Source: Mesostigma viride
Lineage: Eukaryota > Streptophyta > Mesostigmatophyceae > Mesostigmatales > Mesostigmataceae
Direction: 5' to 3'
Length of the DNA stretch: 64,000 bases
NCBI GenBank assembly: GCA_009746045.1
Contig: RPFO01000114.1
Span: 64,001 to 128,000 of the forward strand
This document shows positions 48,813-59,809 of this stretch, piece by piece. Under the pieces are notes generated by a model. It saw only the letters and a list, made by a program, of their open reading frames with translations, had not been told where the DNA came from and did no database searches. Made by a program: the position numbers and the translations under genes. The stretch's first letter is position 1. The number at the start of each line of letters is the position of its first letter.

Positions 48813-49377
48813 CTGCATGGAGGGGGGCGGTCATCCACATTGACCACAAGCCCTGGCAGGCCCCTCCTGCCACCGCAGACTAGTAGGGAATATACCAGTA
48901 GTGTAGATTAGATAGGCTTAGCCTTTGCAAGTGGCCCACGCGCATGTGCGCCCATAATGGCCCCCATGGATGATGCTTTCAGTATTTAGCCGCGCCCAGC
49001 CTACAATGGGACCTCCCATGGATGATGCATTAAGAATTTAGCCATGCTATGCCTATGCAGGGAGTTACTCTCTGCTGAGATGCCATGTGTACACCAGCTA
49101 TAGCCTAGCCACATACCCTCCACCCCATATGTCATGCAGGCCTTCTAGGCCCTCTCCTCAAGCCCCCCCTGGGTGCCTGTGAGCACTTGTTTTAAGGAGG
49201 CATGAACCATCATGGCGGTGCAGGTGCACCTTGTGCACCCAGAGCAGGTGATAGTTGTACATCCTCCACCTGCAGGTTGTAGCCCTGATTGTATTACAAA
49301 CCCAAAGATGCCCCTTTCTCAGGGCTATGTGTTACATATGCTCCTAACGGAGCTATGATTTAAATTAATTAATTAAT
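48813..49377 (+). mobile_element. LINE ORF1 end plus 3' UTR remnant
   Basis: Starts in frame as WRGAVIHIDHKPWQAPPATAD then a stop, which matches the ORF1-type motif of the minus-strand copies (YWRRGNVIHVDHKPW, YWKGATIY). It continues as a ~450-bp non-coding 3' UTR and ends GTTACATATGCTCCTAACGG plus an (AATT)n tail at about 49,350-49,377. No ORF2 lies between: an ORF1-only or deleted copy. Confidence 0.6.
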
Positions 49378-49960
49378 GGGCGTACATGCGCGTAGGCCTG
49401 TGCCACGTGCTGAGCTAAGCCTGATCGACTCATCTACACTACTGCTTAAGACTGGGGTTGCTGGGGTGGCAGGGGGCGCCCGCCAGGGCTTGTGGTCGAC
49501 GTGGATGACGTTCCCCCGCCTCCAGTATATACCGGTTTCCCCCCTGCGCTCTGCCAGAGCTGGAGGTAGGCCGGTCGGCCATAGAGCTCTCCCGTCTCCG
49601 AGCTGTTGCTGAATTGAATTGAATAATTGAATTGTAACACAACTCCGTTGGGAGTAAATGTAGCACATATCCCTGAGAACCTTGGGGAATATGGCTTTTA
49701 ATACACTATGGGCTACTTCCTGCAAGGGTAGAGTGTACACTACACTTGCTCTGGGTGCACAGAGTGCACCTGCCCACCACTATGTATTCCAGCACCTAGG
49801 GGCGCAGACATAGGGGGGAAGATCATCATGGCTAAACAATGGCTAGAGCATGGCTTCTCAGCAGAGAGTAGCTCTCTGCATGGGCACAGCATAACGAAAT
49901 AAGGCTAGGCATCATCTGGGGTGTGGCACATCATAGGCACACATTAATTAATTAATTAAT
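49378..49960 (-). pseudogene. LINE ORF1 fragment preceded by another LINE tail, minus strand
   Basis: On the minus strand 49,600-49,378 encodes LAERRGETGIYWRRG and NVIHVDHKPWRAPP, the ORF1 C-terminal motif. Just upstream (49,670-49,612) is a LINE 3' end (CTACATTTACTCCCAACGGA and an AATT-type tail), and 49,740-49,900 mirrors the 3' UTR at 49,040-49,260. Two LINE 3' regions therefore face each other tail to tail, nested with an older ORF1. Confidence 0.6.
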
Positions 49961-50037
49961 AGACACGTGACTGCGTCACGTGAGCATAAGTCCTCAGTGG
50001 GAGGGGAACATGGGATGGAATGGATGGTATAAGCTAT

Positions 50038-50955
50038 CTAGGTCCTAGTTACAGGGGTGTGGGCACCGCGGCCCGAATCGCTATGAATGCCATACTTGGT
50101 CACACGCGGAGCCCCCACAGGCTTGGGGGTGGTCTCCTTCATCACTACTTGCCATCTATCCTTGCGCACCATCTGCCTCCATATTACAGACAAACCAGGA
50201 GGCTGCCCGGGGGTGAGCCCGTCACGTCTAGTGTAGCACATGTCCATGCCGAGTCTATCACGAAAAGTCCACGGGTGGCGGCCCTGCCGCGCGCGGCCGG
50301 GGGCACGCCAGGTGAGGACATATCGCCCAGGCTGGGCGGGCTTGGTGCCAGCTAGTCTATCTGATGTATCTACCTGATCTGTGCGGGCCAGGTGCCCGGC
50401 TAGGCCCAGGCGCCTGTGCCTAATAATGTGGGAAACATAGGGCAAATCAGCGTACAAATCCTCATTACTAATGTGCAAACCAAAGGGGATGTTAAGGGCC
50501 TTGCGCAGCATCTTGGTGACGGCGCCGTCGAGTCGTTGCTCCAGCTCCTGCATCAGTGTCCACGTCTCGGCGCCGTAGGTCAGGATCGTCAGAATGACGA
50601 CCTTGAAGAGGTCACGCTTGACGATCCGGGGTAGGGCGGGGTTGCTCCACCAGCGGCGGTGGTCATGGAGGTGCGCCCACGCCATGCCGATCCGTGTCGT
50701 CATGTCGTCCTCGCAGTCAGGAAGCCAACTGCCGAGCAGCTTGAAGCGGCCTGAAGTAGGGTAGTTGACCTCGGCATCGTCTAAGAGGCGGAGTGTGGGT
50801 GGGGGCCCTGCCATGCCGAGGGCCAGGGCCTCCGTTTTGGGGCTGATTTCTAGACCAACCGCCCGAGCCTCGAGCGCCAGGCAGTCCAGCCAAAGTTGGG
50901 CAGACTCCGGCTTCTCGATGAGCGTGATGTACATGGCACACATGTACATGGCCAA
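50038..50955 (-). pseudogene. LINE ORF2 C-terminal part, minus strand
   Basis: Open frame of 305 codons: LWLDCLALEARAVGLEI, FKLLGSWLPDCEDDMTTRIG, KRDLFKVVILTILTYGAETW, GLAGHLARTDQVDTSD, LSVIWRQMVRKDRWQVV. It corresponds to the region after the YADD box of the plus-strand LINE. At its start YADD is lost (MYITLIEKPE), and just upstream is ORF1 sequence rather than the rest of the polymerase, so an internal deletion has fused ORF1 to the ORF2 end near 51,000. Confidence 0.85.
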
Positions 50956-51000
50956 ATAGTGCTAAGTCATCAGCTGGTAGGGAGCCCATAATAGGCGTAC

Positions 51001-51770
51001 ATGTACAAGGCCACGGTGGCTCGGCCTGACTATTCTACACTACTACTGCTGTATTCCCCTAAGCTGGGTTGTCTGGAGGTGCTGGGGCCGTGGGGGTCGC
51101 TTGCCAGGGCTTGTGGCCGACGTAGATGGTCGCCCCCTTCCAGTACACCGGCTTACCCGCCGCGGTCTGCCGGAGCTGGAGGTAGGTCGGCCATAGCCGT
51201 CCCGTCGCTGTTGTTGCTGCGCGAGGGTCAAGTCGTCGTCCAAGGTGTTCAAAGTGAGTCTTCTCGAGCCGCTTGCGGCGTCTGAGAAACGGAATCTTGT
51301 CCGCCGGGTTCTCAAAGATGAGAAGAAGCGGAGGCGACCCGCCTTACTCCGCGAGCGGGGAAGTCGGCGGGCCTCCAGCTTGATCTCACCAGTGAGGCCC
51401 ATGCGGTCAAGGATTTTGCTCTCAAACGCCTGGGCAAGCTTCGAGGAGTTCTCACCTTCCACCATGTCGAAGTTCTTGACAATGACGTTATGGCTGCGCT
51501 TGGCGAGCTCGGCCTCCTCGCGGAGGTCGAGCGTCTGATGCTGGAGCTGTGCTGCGACGGCGGAGGTGGTGGAGGTTGCTGGGCCAGGGTCAAGTCGTCG
51601 TCCAGCGTGTAGGAAGTCCCCGAATTAAAGCTTCTTCCGGAAACGACAGCTTATCCGCCAAGTACTTAAAGGCGAGGAGCAGGGGAGCCGGGCCAGCCTT
51701 ACTCCGCGCGCGGGGAAGGCGGACAGCCGACATCCGCAGCTCACCAGATAGTTGCATAGGGGTAAGAATG
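51001..51770 (-). pseudogene. LINE ORF1-like (coiled coil plus RRM-like), minus strand
   Basis: Reading the minus strand: a short coiled coil (LDLREEAELAKRSHN), then VIVKNFDMVEGENSSKLAQ and FESKILDRMGLTGEIKLEAR, which resembles the RRM-like nucleic-acid-binding domain of L1 ORF1 proteins (inference from pattern), then LTLAQQQQRRDG and, in shifted frames, the YWKGATIYV..HKPW tail. The segment around 51,590-51,770 partly repeats 51,240-51,350 (LTLAQ, LDDD, LPRARSKAG), so the copy is internally duplicated. Several frameshifts. Confidence 0.6.
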
Positions 51771-51782
51771 TCGCGCAGTAGT

Positions 51783-52300
<518 letters not shown>

Positions 52301-52393
52301 CTTGCGTGTCATGTGCATGGGCATGCCACGGCGTACTATGCTAATCTCATTAGAAACAATAATTACACGAAAGTTACAAATATCGTCTGCATC
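52301..52393 (-). repeat. ~95-bp repeat, left copy of inverted pair
   Basis: Inverse complement (roughly 85-90% by eye) of 58,372-58,470: shared GGGCATGCCACGG, GCTAATCTCATTAGAAA, GTTACAAATATCGTCTGCATC. Both copies carry an (AAGT)/(ACTT) tract on their outer side, so it is probably the 3' end of a retroposon with a tetranucleotide tail. Confidence 0.8.
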
Positions 52394-53450
52394 ATGCCCC
52401 AACCATATAGTCACTAGAGGGGGATATAATAAGCCTCATCTGAGCTGTCCTCTACTATAATGGCATGCGAGGCGGTATTATACATAGCAGGAAGGAGGGC
52501 AGATCGAGACACCGGCCCATCCATATCTCTCACTGCCAAGAAGCTAGGCTGGCCACAGGTGCAATCAAAGACTACTTGCACGAGGAGAGCCCGGCATCCA
52601 CTGTGGGCGCTGAGGTCAGTGGACTCGTGGCGGATGCGAGGCTAAAAAGGTTGGCATCCTGAGCCTTGCAAACACATAATCACTAGCGTGGAGTAGGGCT
52701 GGAAAGACAGAGGGGTGAGAAGAATTTACAACGTTGTGTACAGGGCTTTGTGATGGTTGTCTCCCGTCGCAAGCAAATCCTTGTGTAACCTGAGCTACAG
52801 ATACAGCCTTACAGGGCATAGGTACCCTTTTGCTTCCCATGGCCCCAGTGGTGAGGCTTAGTCCATGCTGATGCTGATTGCCTGCACCTGCATGCATATG
52901 CATGGTGGCCATTAGCAATAGCTTCGAAACTTGCAACCTAGCGATACAACAAGTGGTCAGATTTCAGCTGAGTACTTGATGTTGCTCATATTGCAGATGT
53001 AATTAGTGGCAATACACCATCAGCTCATACATGACTCCCATACGGGTCCATGAGCCCAGTTCCCTGGGGCATACATGGGAGTGATTCGTGCACGACAGAT
53101 GGAACTCTGCGGAATGCCAACTGCAGCTTTGTGAGCACCCAGCGGGGGCATGTATACAGCTTGCGCCACACGTGTGCCCAGTCACAGCTTCCCAAGGCAA
53201 CTGGTCATCCCAAGGTGATCGATTATAACCACGAGCAACATCGCGTTATTTTTATTAACTAGTTTACATGGAGTCGGCAGTCCCCAAGGCAACATATGGA
53301 GGCCCATAGCTAGCCAGCTTCATCAGCACAGTTTGGGCCAAACGCACGTGACTCTTCAACATGGCGAGCCATTACAGGCTAACTATAGTACAGTGACCGA
53401 TGAGTACAGCTTGCGCCACATGCACAAAAAAGTGACGGATCGTAAAGCAG
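52394..53450. other. No gene recognised; contains short direct repeat
   Basis: Non-coding by inspection. CAGCTTGCGCCACA recurs at about 53,159, 53,408 and 53,457, the last inside the 3' end of the methyltransferase gene. Confidence 0.5.
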
Positions 53451-54716
53451 CTAGTACAGCTTGCGCCACACGCGCAGGTGCACCATGGCTAGCAGGTGCT
53501 GATACTGGGGGTTGCGCCCGAGCGGGGGCAGACGCTCGTCCACAGCGAGCGACACCTCCGCAAGCCCCGCCCACCACGACGAGTGCATCCTCAAGAAGCT
53601 CGCGCTGTCGTCGATGAGCAGCAACCCACCCGGTCTCAACCGCGGGGTGTACTTCTCGATATCGCTCGCCGCGACCTCGTACCGATGCCCCCCATCAATG
53701 TACAATATGTCGAACAAGGGGAGCGACCGGGCGGCCGCCAGGACGTGGGCATCGGTGGACAGTCCCTGGATGATGTGGAGGGACGACGGGTCCATCCCAA
53801 AGCTACTGTATAAATCGGTGATGCCCGCCAGGTACTCCCCGCGCGTGAGCAGCGCCGCAGCATCGGTCGTGTGGGCGGGGCCGCTGGTGCTGGAGTCCAA
53901 GGGGCAGATGCCATAGATCGTCGCCGACTTGCGCTGGAGGTTTGACAGGAGTTGGACGAGGGAGGTGGACTGCCCCTTGAAGACACCGATCTCGAGCATC
54001 GAAAAGGAGGAGGGCATGGCATCGACGACCAGCTTCCAGAGCCAGGAGAAGGCGTCCTCGCCGAACCCGTAGCGGCGCTCGGCGACGAGCCGGCGGTGCG
54101 TGGCCAGCAACGGGTGGCTGTGCACACGGTTGGTGAACGCGACCCGGAGCCCGGTGTGGACGCTCTCGTCGTTGGCGTAGTGCTGGGAGACCTTGGACAG
54201 CGAGCTGGACACGTGCCACCAAAAGTTATCATCACGGGGCGCGCGGGGGTGGAGTGCCTGGAACTCGAGGATGCCCTCCAGGTAGGAGAAAGGGTTGTCG
54301 ACAAAGTCCGCCAGGGTGGTCTTGGCGAGGGACTCGCAGATCGCGTGGGTGGTCGGCAGCCCGGGCAGCTCGATCTTGATGCCAGGTGTCACGTCGACGG
54401 CCATGGTCCAGTCGCCGCCCTCGCCGGTAGACAGCGTCACGCTCATGTTAAGGCTGCTAGGAGGGGACGCGTCATGGGACGTCGAGGCGGCTTGACAGGC
54501 CTCGCGGACTCGCTCGTGGAACCGGGTGCACGTGGCCCATGGCAGGTTATATTTGAGACACAACCGCGACGCAAATGTCGAGGACTCGGACGCACATGAA
54601 GACGGTAACCAGACAGAGATGGACCTGGCACCGGCATAGGTCGCAGTCAAGATTAATAGGGCGACAAGAAGCCTCCAATGAGAACTTTTCATCGAGACAG
54701 CTGTCACGGCGCCCAT
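53451..54716 (-). CDS. Class I SAM-dependent methyltransferase, membrane-anchored or secreted
   Basis: Single-exon ORF of 421 codons. Residues ~13-31 (WRLLVALLILTATYAGA) form a signal peptide or anchor, so the enzyme probably acts in the secretory pathway. The catalytic half has the SAM-binding glycine motif MLEIGVFKGQSTSLVQLL (~245-262), then FDILYIDGGHRYEVAASDIE and LRPGGLLLIDD (~345-380), the pattern of the Methyltransf_24 group. An NMSV glycosylation site lies near residue 90. Substrate unknown; such enzymes often methylate sugars or small polysaccharide units (family knowledge, not shown here). The last residues RVWRKLY come from a short repeat that also occurs downstream. Divergent from the FkbM gene 1.3 kb away. 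Confidence 0.85.
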   Translation of the reverse strand: MGAVTAVSMKSSHWRLLVALLILTATYAGARSISVWLPSSCASESSTFASRLCLKYNLPWATCTRFHERVREACQAASTSHDASPPSSLNMSVTLSTGEGGDWTMAVDVTPGIKIELPGLPTTHAICESLAKTTLADFVDNPFSYLEGILEFQALHPRAPRDDNFWWHVSSSLSKVSQHYANDESVHTGLRVAFTNRVHSHPLLATHRRLVAERRYGFGEDAFSWLWKLVVDAMPSSFSMLEIGVFKGQSTSLVQLLSNLQRKSATIYGICPLDSSTSGPAHTTDAAALLTRGEYLAGITDLYSSFGMDPSSLHIIQGLSTDAHVLAAARSLPLFDILYIDGGHRYEVAASDIEKYTPRLRPGGLLLIDDSASFLRMHSSWWAGLAEVSLAVDERLPPLGRNPQYQHLLAMVHLRVWRKLY

Positions 54717-56059
54717 TTTTTCTCAAGCAAAGAAAACTACAATTTTAACTCATATCGATGGCGGCGCTGCGTATGGATGCCGTGGGCAAAACCCGTCACG
54801 GCCTTAATGTGGCTTAATCGCTGAATGGGCAGAGTCTTCCGGATTCCCGCCCTACCTGGACTGCTGAACCTTTGATGGTAAACAATGTGCGCGACCCCTA
54901 AAAAATTCACCACCTACTAGTTCATTCACTTCCCCAGATGTCAATCAGTCAGTCAGTTGATTCCCACGCCGTTCATAGCCAGACAGAGATAATAAAACAG
55001 GCCGAGGGCCGGACGTACAGTCCGCAGCCGGCTAGGAAAACTAATCCCGAGCGTGGCTGAACGGTCTGCATTCTCGACTGTACCATGCATTTGCCGCTGG
55101 TGACTCCATTACCTAGTCCAGTAGTTGTGCTCGGGGACTAATTTGGCAGCGCACTGCGCACAACAACGAATTATTTTCCACCAACTTCACACAAGTGGAC
55201 AGGACGGTACTCATCAATCCCTAGGACCAAGAGAAGAGATACCAGCAGTTACTATGGTATGAGGTTAGTACATGCCATAGTAACTGCAGGTATCTCTTCT
55301 TGGTCCTACAGGGCAAAAGATAAGCACTACGCACCGCACGGCTACAGTAACATGGCCTCATGACATTTGACTGATTCGAGGGTTAATTCCCAGTCCCAGC
55401 AAGGCAGCAACTAGCCATTAGCAGACGAGCACTACTGTACTGACTACTGACTACTGACTACAGTACTGAGTACTGACTACAACCTGGGAACAGTTGTGAC
55501 TTCTTAAGGCCGCTAACTTATCAATACGTGTAATCAACAACAACAACAAGCTGCAATACAGTATTTCAAAGATAGTTAAAGTAATGAAGTGGACTCTTCC
55601 ATTTTTATTAGAGACAGTACTTACAAGGCACAAGCTACAGCTGTACCTTGATGCGTTTCCCGAGTGTTGCCGCTTATAGCCGCGTAGGCTGTAGAAAGTG
55701 GAGTCGAAGCTTTACAAAATCCAGGCAGTGGTGTGAATATTTGAGTTTTCCAAAGGTCGTTAAGATATGTTGACTCGGATTAAGGTGCGAAAGTGCGCTT
55801 GCTACGAGGCAGAAGAAAGGCAATGAGGTGCGAAAAGCGCACTATCGTGGTGCCCAACTGCTGAATGCTCCAGCACTGAGGGCAGTATTTGCAGCGCTAA
55901 TTCCACGTTAGGGCACGTCCGCAGGCATATTCGACTGTAAAGATAATTTGCACGCAAATACCTTAAATTGTGAGTGGCTATCAGATAAGCGCAACAAGCT
56001 ACAGGGACAGGGCGCCATCGGTTCATTTTACCTACTAGCAGTAGGGTCTGGGCTTGGCG
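54717..56059. other. Shared intergenic region of divergent methyltransferase genes
   Basis: 1.3 kb upstream of both genes, presumably holding both promoters. It contains the strong foldback at 55,223-55,307 and short ACTGACTACTG repeats near 55,440-55,480. No ORF of note. Confidence 0.5.
55223..55307. repeat. miRNA-precursor-like foldback, 85 nt
   Basis: The left arm AGGACCAAGAGAAGAGATAC..GCAGTTACTATGG pairs with the right arm CCATAGTAACTGC..GTATCTCTTCTTGG and TCCT. The stem is about 35 bp with only a few mismatches or bulges around a ~12-nt loop (GAGGTTAGTACA). Size and pairing fit a pre-miRNA or a very small MITE; transcription is not shown. Confidence 0.7.
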
Positions 56060-58354
56060 ATGCCTGCACCGCGCACCCGTCACGGGATGTCCAGCGTATT
56101 CATCCATGTCATCACGTATCCAACTTACATATTGTGGACATTGGCAGCGTTGATCACCGTTGCACGATGTGGGCAGACCCAAGACGTATGCGACCGCAGT
56201 GTCGCAGGCTTGAACGAGGGCACTGCCTGTATATTTCGCGACGTACATGACCTGAATGCTGGCGTGTGCTCGAAGTCCCGGCAAGAGGCGCGACGCTTGG
56301 ATCCGTCAGGGGAGATTGTGAGTCACGATGAGCCCATTCGGGCGAAGACGGACCCTGCCTTCACGATCCACGTACATCCGCCATCCTATGATAGTGAGCG
56401 CGCGTTGTGGGGCATTGTGGATACCGGCCTCTACCACGACGCCATGCTGACGCTGGCAGCCAAGGTACGCTTTGCGTCTTGAAGGGATAATTGGATGGGT
56501 AGCGACTGTCTTCCAACTATACAATTTCTAGTAACCTGTGGTTTGTAAGTGTGTTATTAGCTACGATGAGTTAGAGCTAGGCAGAAGTTTCAACTGCGCG
56601 ATCTGCCATCCCGCAGGGGGGGGTTGTGCGTTTCCGCGTGGTCCAACATTAAGTAATTGTGAACAGCAAATCTATTAGTTGAGGCCGTTGTACTCTATGC
56701 CTACGTGAGGTCGTAGAAGCATTCCTTATTTATTTTGGGGAAGCTATGTAACCATTCCAAGGGCATTCCATTACGTAGTCCTCAAAAGCACTTAACTCAG
56801 TCTTCCGTTTGTAGGTTCGGCTTTGATGGTTCCAGAGACACGAACCTTCTCTATACAGCAAAAATAACCATTATTTCCCGCTTGATGAAGTACACTGCCC
56901 GCATTGGAAGTTCGTAAGTCATTTTTTCCCCTGTGTGCATGTATTAATTACCCTGGATCGATGGATCGGAGCTAAGTAGTGTCCCCGGCTTTGTGTTAGG
57001 CCAGCTGCCAACATGCGGCGCGCAGTCACCTCTTCATACTCCACCCCCTCACCGTCGCCCCTTTGGGACTTTCTTATGCTTATTGCGGTCGATAGCACTG
57101 CCTGTGGATTGACGTCTGGGGGGGTCCAACGTATGGATGTCTAATCAACGTCACGAGGACTGCCCCTATCAAGCCCTACTCGCTCCCGCAGACGCCCTAC
57201 TTGCTCGCTCAGACTTTTCTCTCTCTCTCTCCCCCACCCCCACCCGCTCAATCTGCCATGGCATATTTCTGCTCCCTACGCTGTGATATTGGAAGCTTAC
57301 GGTTCCATGACAAATTCTCCTCCGTGCCTGCCTGGCTTTCGGACAAGGGAAACAGTATTGAAATCTCACACATGCACGGAATCTCATACATGCACGGAAT
57401 CTCACACATGCACGGAATCTCACACATGCACGGAATCTCACACATGCACGGAATCTCACACATGCTCGGAATCTCACACATGCACGGAATCTCACACATG
57501 CACGGAATCTCACACATGCACGGAATCTCACACATGCATGTACTGTCATATTCACCCTTCCACATGCATGGTGCCTTACCGGTGCGGAACTTGCCCCCTC
57601 CCCCCCCGGCTGGGATCTTGCCCCCGCCGGCTGGGATTTTGCCCCTCAGACATACCTCCACAACAAGCCACGCAGCATCGTCGTCGATGTGGGATCCAAC
57701 ATCGGTTGGCTCTCTCTCTACGCCGCTGCCATGGGCCACGAGGTGTTCTCCTTCGAGCCCAACTCCTTCAACGTGGTCCGCCAGTGCCAGTCCCTGTCAG
57801 CCAACACGTTCGCCGCGCCCTACCACATCATAGACATGGCGGTGGGGCACGAGGAGGCATCCGGGCTGACGATGACCTGGGCTGTGAACCCTGTGACTGC
57901 CACTCTGGTGCCGGCAGAAAACATGCCGGGCCAGGAACCGAGGGAAATGGCTTCTAATAATGTCACCGTGACCTCGATGGACGCTTTCTTTGCGAGGGAG
58001 GAGGCAGCCCGGGGCCACCCCCTGCCGATCTCGTTTCTCAAGATTGACGTGGAGGGGTTTGAACCGATGGTTATCAAAGGGGCCCTGGGCATCCTGCAGC
58101 GCCGGCTGGTACAGGTTATCTATATGGAGGTCTCGGTGCTAGTGCTGTCGCCCGTCTCGTGGCGTGCTTGCATCGAGGCGCTCATCAAGCTGGGCTATCG
58201 ACTCGTGTCGGTGTCATATGGCACGGAGGCGCGGCAGCCCGACTTTGTGGCACAGTTTAACAAGGACCATGACATAGGGCTTTTGCTGTTCAAGTGCGCA
58301 TCCAAGGCCTATCGACAGTGTGACCTTTTGTGGGAGTTAAAATCGGGAGTGTAG
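56060..58354 (+). CDS. FkbM-family methyltransferase, two exons
   Basis: Exon 1 56,060-56,464 ends AAG|GTACGC; exon 2 57,650-58,354 follows CCCCTCAG; phase 0, about 369 aa. ATG 56,060 or 56,087 is possible; the second starts a signal-anchor (YPTYILWTLAALITVA), suggesting a Golgi or secreted enzyme. Exon 1 ends with ALWGIVDTGLYHDAMLTLAAK, the usual FkbM lead-in. Exon 2 has the SAM motif IVVDVGSNIGWLSLYAA, the acidic FEPN, then SFLKIDVEGFEPMVIKGA and a C-terminal LLLFK strand. FkbM enzymes O-methylate sugar or polyketide hydroxyls (family knowledge). The 1.2-kb intron carries an 18-bp minisatellite. A ~95-bp repeat begins 18 bp after the stop. Confidence 0.85.
57362..57541 (+). repeat. 18-bp minisatellite in FkbM intron
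   Basis: About ten units of AATCTCACACATGCACGG with a few substitutions, shortly upstream of the 3' splice site. Confidence 0.93.
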
Positions 58355-58371
58355 TAAGCACTAGCTTGCAG

Positions 58372-58470
58372 ATGCAGACGATATTTGTAACTTTAGTGTA
58401 ATTATTTTCTAATGAGATTAGCATTGTACTCCGTGGCTCCGTGGCATGCCCATGCGCACGACACACAAGT
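58372..58470 (+). repeat. ~95-bp repeat, right copy of inverted pair
   Basis: Inverse complement of 52,301-52,393, followed by a short ACTT tract (58,469-58,483). It lies in the presumed 3' UTR of the FkbM gene. Confidence 0.8.
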
Positions 58471-58694
58471 ACTTACTTACTTTTTACACTAGCTAGAGAA
58501 TCTATTATAAACTGAATTTTTCATGTGCGGGATCGACCACCTGCACGCTCAGTGGGATTCGAGGCTTAGCTCCGTCAGTCCTGAGGCAGGTACCTAGCTT
58601 GTGTTGTGAGTTGTGACACAGACACATTTGACAGAACAGCTTGATGGTCAAAGGGCCTATACAAGTGCTCAGCCAATGGAGACATAAGACACCT

Positions 58695-59809
58695 TTAGAT
58701 GAAAATTAAATTTAAATTAAAATCAATTGAATAACATGACTCCGTTGGGAGATCATGTAGCACGTATTCCAGGCTTGCTGATGGGTGGGGGTGAGCAAAG
58801 TCGCGAAGCCTAACTAAGCTAAATCTAAATATAAATCTACGAATATCCTACTGAGCTACTGGACGTCAGCAAAGCGCCCCTTCCTCCAAGGGGGGGGGGG
58901 GGGCTTGCCCATCGGGGCTTGCGTGTGGGCCTGGACAATGGTCTGCCATGTACCTCCTCTTGTACGTCCTGCATAGCAGTCGGCCAAGCAAGAGAGAGGG
59001 AGGAAATGCGGTGTTCAAACTGGGCTGGGACCACTAGGTCGGCCAGCAACTGATCTGTATAGTTCATGGCAGGTCTACCGCCACGTCTGGGTTTGTCCAA
59101 GGGGCCAGGCCAGGTCAGGCCGGATATGCCGCCCTGGCTCAGTGGCTAAGCCGCTGGGGGCCGGCCAGACGTACCGAGGGCGGTGTCTAAAAGTGACTGG
59201 TGCGCGCAAGATGTCCTACAAATGCTATCCTACGCTGCCTAATCTCATCCGTAATATGGGGCATACCCTTATATAATTCAAAGACTCTAACGACCTATGT
59301 GTGGAAAACCCTACATTCAGGACCTGTCGGAGCATCCTGTAGACCGTGCCGTTCAGCTGGGTGACCAGCTTGTCCCTGAGCGTCCATGCCTCGGCGCCAT
59401 AGGTGAGCACCGTGAGGACCAGGACCTTGAAGAGCACGCGCTTGTGCACAGTCCTCGCCCAGGTCATTCGAGTGCCAGTAGGTGTTGAGCAAATCACTGA
59501 ACGGGACCTCCGTCCCGTCTAGCAGTCGCAGCAGCCGGCAGCGGGCGACTGGTAGCCCCAATCACCATCGCCTCGGTTTTGACGCTAATCTCCAACCCCA
59601 CCGCCCGCGCCTCCAAGCCCAGACAGTCCAGCCAGTTCTGAATGTGCTCGGGGCGCTCGATGAGGGTGGTATCATGCATCCGCATAAATCAGGTCGGACA
59701 GGCGGTAACGGCAGCTAGGGCCACCGCCGCCCTTTTCGCGATCGTTAAGGATGTCCAAGCCAGGCTGGAACCAGGTGGTAAAGCGCACTCGTGCATGGCG
59801 CATGACGTC
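58695..59809 (-). pseudogene. LINE remnant, minus strand
   Basis: From right to left: reverse transcriptase sequence with LIYAD and DTTLIERPEHIQNWLDC (the second Asp of YADD disrupted near 59,680), LEARAVGLEISVKTEA, then KRVLFKVLVLTVLTYGAEAW and a decayed 3' UTR. It ends near 58,760-58,695 with CTACATGATCTCCCAACGGA and an AATT-rich tail like the other LINE copies. Multiple frameshifts. Its 5' side is cut at 59,810 by the Gypsy element. Confidence 0.85.

Noticed and set aside
57201-57957. Alternative frames through the HMHGIS / TCTES repeat upstream of FkbM
   Set aside because: They read through the 18-bp intronic minisatellite; the FkbM reading with a clean donor and acceptor explains the locus better.
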